Part shown: piece after piece, positions 60,807-64,000 of the stretch
Position numbering within the stretch: the first letter of the stretch is position 1
How the letters are laid out: each line of letters opens with the position of its first letter
Source of the DNA: Acidobacteria subdivision 2 bacterium RH1 MAG20
GTDB lineage: Bacteria > Acidobacteriota > Terriglobia > Terriglobales > Acidobacteriaceae
Reading direction: 5' to 3'
Assembly (NCBI GenBank): GCA_002197545.1
Contig: NFUO01000467.1
Span: 1 to 64,000, forward strand
Length of the DNA: 64,000 nt
Position numbers and translations under genes: made by a program
Notes under the pieces: generated by a model
Told to the model about the DNA's origin: nothing
The model's input: only the letters and a program-made list of their open reading frames with translations
The model's database searches: none

Positions 60807-61893
60807 AACCGTAATGATGAACCCAAAGCCCGTAGAGAGCGAAGAGATTTCTCCTCGCAAGGCAATAGCAACTCTGGGTATCCAGTCCGATACTGCCTTC
60901 AGCGAAGCGGTCAAGCGCCTCTGTGGACGCGATCTCTGCTCCATCGCCGATCTCACGGTGCAGGAGATGGCTGCGATCATGGAACTCGCCCATGCGGTCA
61001 AGGCCAGCCCAGAAGACTTTCGTCATGCGCTCGACGCCCGCCAGATGGTGATGTTCTTCGAGAAGGCTTCCTTGCGGACGCGCCTGACGTTTGAAGCCGC
61101 AATCAATACTCTCGGCGGCAATGCTATCTTCGTCGACCAGACGCAGTCCCCTCTCGGCGAACGCGAGTCGCTCGCCGACATGGCCCGCAACCTTGAGCGT
61201 TGGATGAACATTCTTGTGCTCCGCACCTATGCGCACGACACCATCACGGAGATGGCGGCCTGCTCCAAGGTTCCGGTCATCAATGCGCTCTCGGACCTCG
61301 AGCATCCATGCCAGGCCATCGCCGACTTCTTCACTTTGGAAGAGCGGTTTGGCTCGGCCCAGGGACTTCGCTTTGCCTATGTCGGCGACGGCAACAACGT
61401 CTGCCATTCGCTAATGCTCACCGCCGCGCAACTTGGCGCGCACTGCATCGTGGCATCGCCAAAAGGCTTCGCACCCAAGCTCGAAATCATCCACAAGGCA
61501 ATTGAGATCAGTGAGTCGACCGGCGGCAGCATCACGCTGATGCACGATCCAGTCAAGGCCGTCACTGGCGCAGACGCTATCTACACTGACGTTTGCACCA
61601 GCATGGGCTTCGAGCACGAAGCCACCAAGCGCGCACCGATCTTCAAGCCCTATCAGGTCAACGAAGAGCTGATGTCTCTCGCTCAACCGGATGCTGTCTT
61701 CATGCACTGCCTTCCCGCGCACCGCAACGCAGAGGTCACCGATGCCGTGCTCGACGGACCACAGTCCGTAGTCTTCGATCAGGCCGAAAACCGTATGCAC
61801 GCGCAAAAAGCACTTTTGCTGATGCTGCTTGGCGGCGCCAAGCGGACTTCTCACAGTCGTAGCCGGGCGGCCCAACCCCGCAAGCGTTCTTAA
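60796..61893 (+). CDS. argF: Ornithine carbamoyltransferase
   Basis: A 365-residue carbamoyltransferase making citrulline from ornithine and carbamoyl phosphate. The phosphate-binding motif is SLRTR in EKASLRTRLTFEAA (the usual form is STRTR); others are HPCQAIADFFTLEE, the FMHCLPAHRNAEVTDAV catalytic-cysteine segment and FDQAENRMHAQKALLL. About 45 extra N-terminal residues and a basic tail (SRSRAAQPRKRS) are present. The start overlaps argD by 11 bases. Confidence 0.92.
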   Translation: MGSKTVMMNPKPVESEEISPRKAIATLGIQSDTAFSEAVKRLCGRDLCSIADLTVQEMAAIMELAHAVKASPEDFRHALDARQMVMFFEKASLRTRLTFEAAINTLGGNAIFVDQTQSPLGERESLADMARNLERWMNILVLRTYAHDTITEMAACSKVPVINALSDLEHPCQAIADFFTLEERFGSAQGLRFAYVGDGNNVCHSLMLTAAQLGAHCIVASPKGFAPKLEIIHKAIEISESTGGSITLMHDPVKAVTGADAIYTDVCTSMGFEHEATKRAPIFKPYQVNEELMSLAQPDAVFMHCLPAHRNAEVTDAVLDGPQSVVFDQAENRMHAQKALLLMLLGGAKRTSHSRSRAAQPRKRS

Positions 61894-63267
<1,374 letters not shown>

Positions 63268-63280
63268 CCACGTACATTCC

Positions 63281-63316
63281 TTTTGTTGTCATTCTCGAAG
63301 GGAATCTGAGTTTCGC
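63281..63316 (+). repeat. Dispersed repeat, short unit 3
   Basis: TTTTGTTGTCATTCTCGAAG is followed by GGAATCTGAGTTTCGC. The palindromic core ATTCTCGAAGGGAAT has one mismatch. It lies 14 bases past the argG stop and 35 bases before the GIY-YIG gene. Confidence 0.75.
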
Positions 63317-63350
63317 CACAAAGCAGCACGAAAGCAATCGGAGAGCATCA

Positions 63351-63692
63351 ATGAAAAGACGCGACGACTATGAGTTCTTCGTCTACATCCTCTCCAATCG
63401 CTCGCACATTCTCTACATTGGAGTCACGAATGACCTCCGCGTCCGTGTCACTCAGCACCGCAGGCAAACACCGGGCAGCTTTACCGCTCGCTACAAAATT
63501 ACTCGGCTCGTGTATTTCGAGCGCTACCAGTACATCAACAACGCGATCGCTCGCGAAAAGGAACTCAAACACTGGACACGAGCGCAGAAGATCGCGCTGA
63601 TTGAATCGACGAACCCTACTTGGGAAGAACTGTTGCCCGATGAGTCATTGCCTCAACAGATGCCTAACAACGCAGATTCCCTTCGGGAATGA
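63351..63692 (+). CDS. GIY-YIG nuclease domain protein (YhbQ-like)
   Basis: A 113-residue GIY-YIG endonuclease-fold protein. The catalytic residues are visible: Y12 (VYILSN), Y22-I-G24 (LYIGVTND), R32 (LRVRVTQHR) and E69 (IAREKELKHWTR). It is the single-domain type without an added DNA-binding domain. Its last six residues, ADSLRE, and its stop codon are encoded by a copy of the dispersed repeat in the opposite orientation. Another repeat lies upstream and one more downstream. It is intact and well spaced from argG, and may be the trans-acting partner of the repeats. Confidence 0.87.
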   Translation: MKRRDDYEFFVYILSNRSHILYIGVTNDLRVRVTQHRRQTPGSFTARYKITRLVYFERYQYINNAIAREKELKHWTRAQKIALIESTNPTWEELLPDESLPQQMPNNADSLRE

Positions 63693-63699
63693 CAAACAA
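63671..63699 (-). repeat. Dispersed repeat, short unit 4 (inverted, overlaps gene end)
   Basis: Read on the minus strand it is TTGTTTGTCATTCCCGAAGG followed by GAATCTGCG. The core ATTCCC-GAA-GGGAAT is a perfect 6-bp palindrome. It supplies the final codons and the stop of the GIY-YIG gene. Confidence 0.8.
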
Positions 63700-63717
63700 G
63701 TGAGAATGGGCTATCGC

Positions 63718-63755
63718 TTTTTGTTGTCATTCCCGAAGGGAATCTACGTTTCGCT
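63718..63755 (+). repeat. Dispersed repeat, short unit 5
   Basis: TTTTTGTTGTCATTCCCGAAG followed by GGAATCTACGTTTCGCTCG. The core ATTCCC-GAA-GGGAAT is perfect, as in unit 4, and the unit is in the same orientation as unit 3. Confidence 0.8.
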
Positions 63756-63787
63756 CGAGAAGTCACAATTCGTACAGAAAGGTCACC

Positions 63788-64000
63788 ATGTTCGAAACAA
63801 CTGGATTTGTCACGATCATAATCCTTCTCAAGCTCGCCGCAGGTGCGATGCTAGGGCTCGCAATCTCGTGGCTCATCCTTAGATCGAACTCCACATGGAA
63901 ACCAGCAGTTTTGGCCGCCGTGGCGTCCGGCTTGCTCTTTATTACGGGTTCGGGACTTGTGGGTTGGGCCAGTTCGCATGAAGCCTGGATGAACGGCAAG
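63788..64000 (+). CDS. Membrane protein, truncated by the window end
   Basis: An ATG at 63788 with AAAGG nine bases upstream opens a frame that runs past the end of the window (71 codons seen). It begins MFETTGFVTIIILLKLAAGA and has two hydrophobic segments, a first ending SWLILRSN and a second LAAVASGLLFITGSGLVGW. I do not recognise the family. The open frame on the opposite strand here is its shadow. Confidence 0.65.
   Translation, partial: MFETTGFVTIIILLKLAAGAMLGLAISWLILRSNSTWKPAVLAAVASGLLFITGSGLVGWASSHEAWMNGK

Overview
The window looks like a chromosomal segment from a soil acidobacterium of the Acidobacteriaceae type (Terriglobus, Granulicella or Edaphobacter relatives). This is inferred from the moderately high GC content, the Oar-like TonB receptor with an N-terminal carboxypeptidase-regulatory domain, the CPBP proteases, the many exported proteins of unknown function and short palindromic repeats between genes. 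No tRNA, rRNA, CRISPR array, prophage or complete insertion sequence was recognised.

Layout. 1-4500: a decayed MarR regulator, an M19 dipeptidase, an ABM monooxygenase, a DUF1440 protein and two tandem cyclophilins (one exported, one cytosolic). 4551-8558 (minus strand): central carbon and nitrogen metabolism, mdh, icd and glnA. 8788-9550: a Phd/VapC toxin-antitoxin pair with a palindromic operator touching the start codon. 9560-15040: agmatine-to-putrescine genes aguB and aguA, separated by an accessory insert (two AT-richer small genes, a REP/RAYT module and a cupin). aguA then continues, with 4-base overlaps, into a small unknown gene and tadA fused to DUF3175. 15068-19943: SDR dehydrogenase, glutaredoxin-like protein, purB, a frameshifted gene of possible uracil-DNA-glycosylase type, a YkgJ-like cysteine cluster protein and an exported permuted papain-like protein. 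20043-24499: ubiX, an alpha/beta hydrolase, a nitroreductase and exported unknowns. 24736-28757: uvrA, carrying an in-frame palindromic insert, overlapping a CPBP protease. 28912-38032: small membrane protein, an FNR-type flavoprotein, an outer-membrane barrel, two related Cys/His-rich exported peptides, an Oar-like receptor, a tagatose-bisphosphate-type aldolase and a large exported protein. 38042-46041 (minus): guaA, a membrane protein, leuS, a haem peroxidase of the cyclooxygenase/alpha-dioxygenase superfamily and an exported protein. 46228-52174: an EF-hand-bearing lipase-like protein, two converging CPBP genes (one without the catalytic glutamates), nfo, an acyl-CoA ligase and a TetR regulator. 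52460-63267: gltB diverges from the arginine operon argR-argC-argB-argD-argF-argG across a clear double ARG box. 63281-64000: a GIY-YIG gene framed by copies of a dispersed repeat, then a truncated membrane-protein gene.

How the genes fit together. Nitrogen metabolism runs through the window: icd supplies 2-oxoglutarate, glnA and gltB form the GS/GOGAT entry, the arg operon consumes glutamate, and aguA/aguB turn agmatine into putrescine. The shared ARG-box region suggests ArgR may couple GOGAT to arginine synthesis. The observations best worth following up are: the GIY-YIG gene with its repeat family (five copies here, two at one shared composite arrangement), the palindromic insert inside uvrA, the distal His to Arg change in the haem peroxidase, the two Cys/His-rich peptides beside the TonB receptor, and two broken genes reconstructed from adjacent reading frames.
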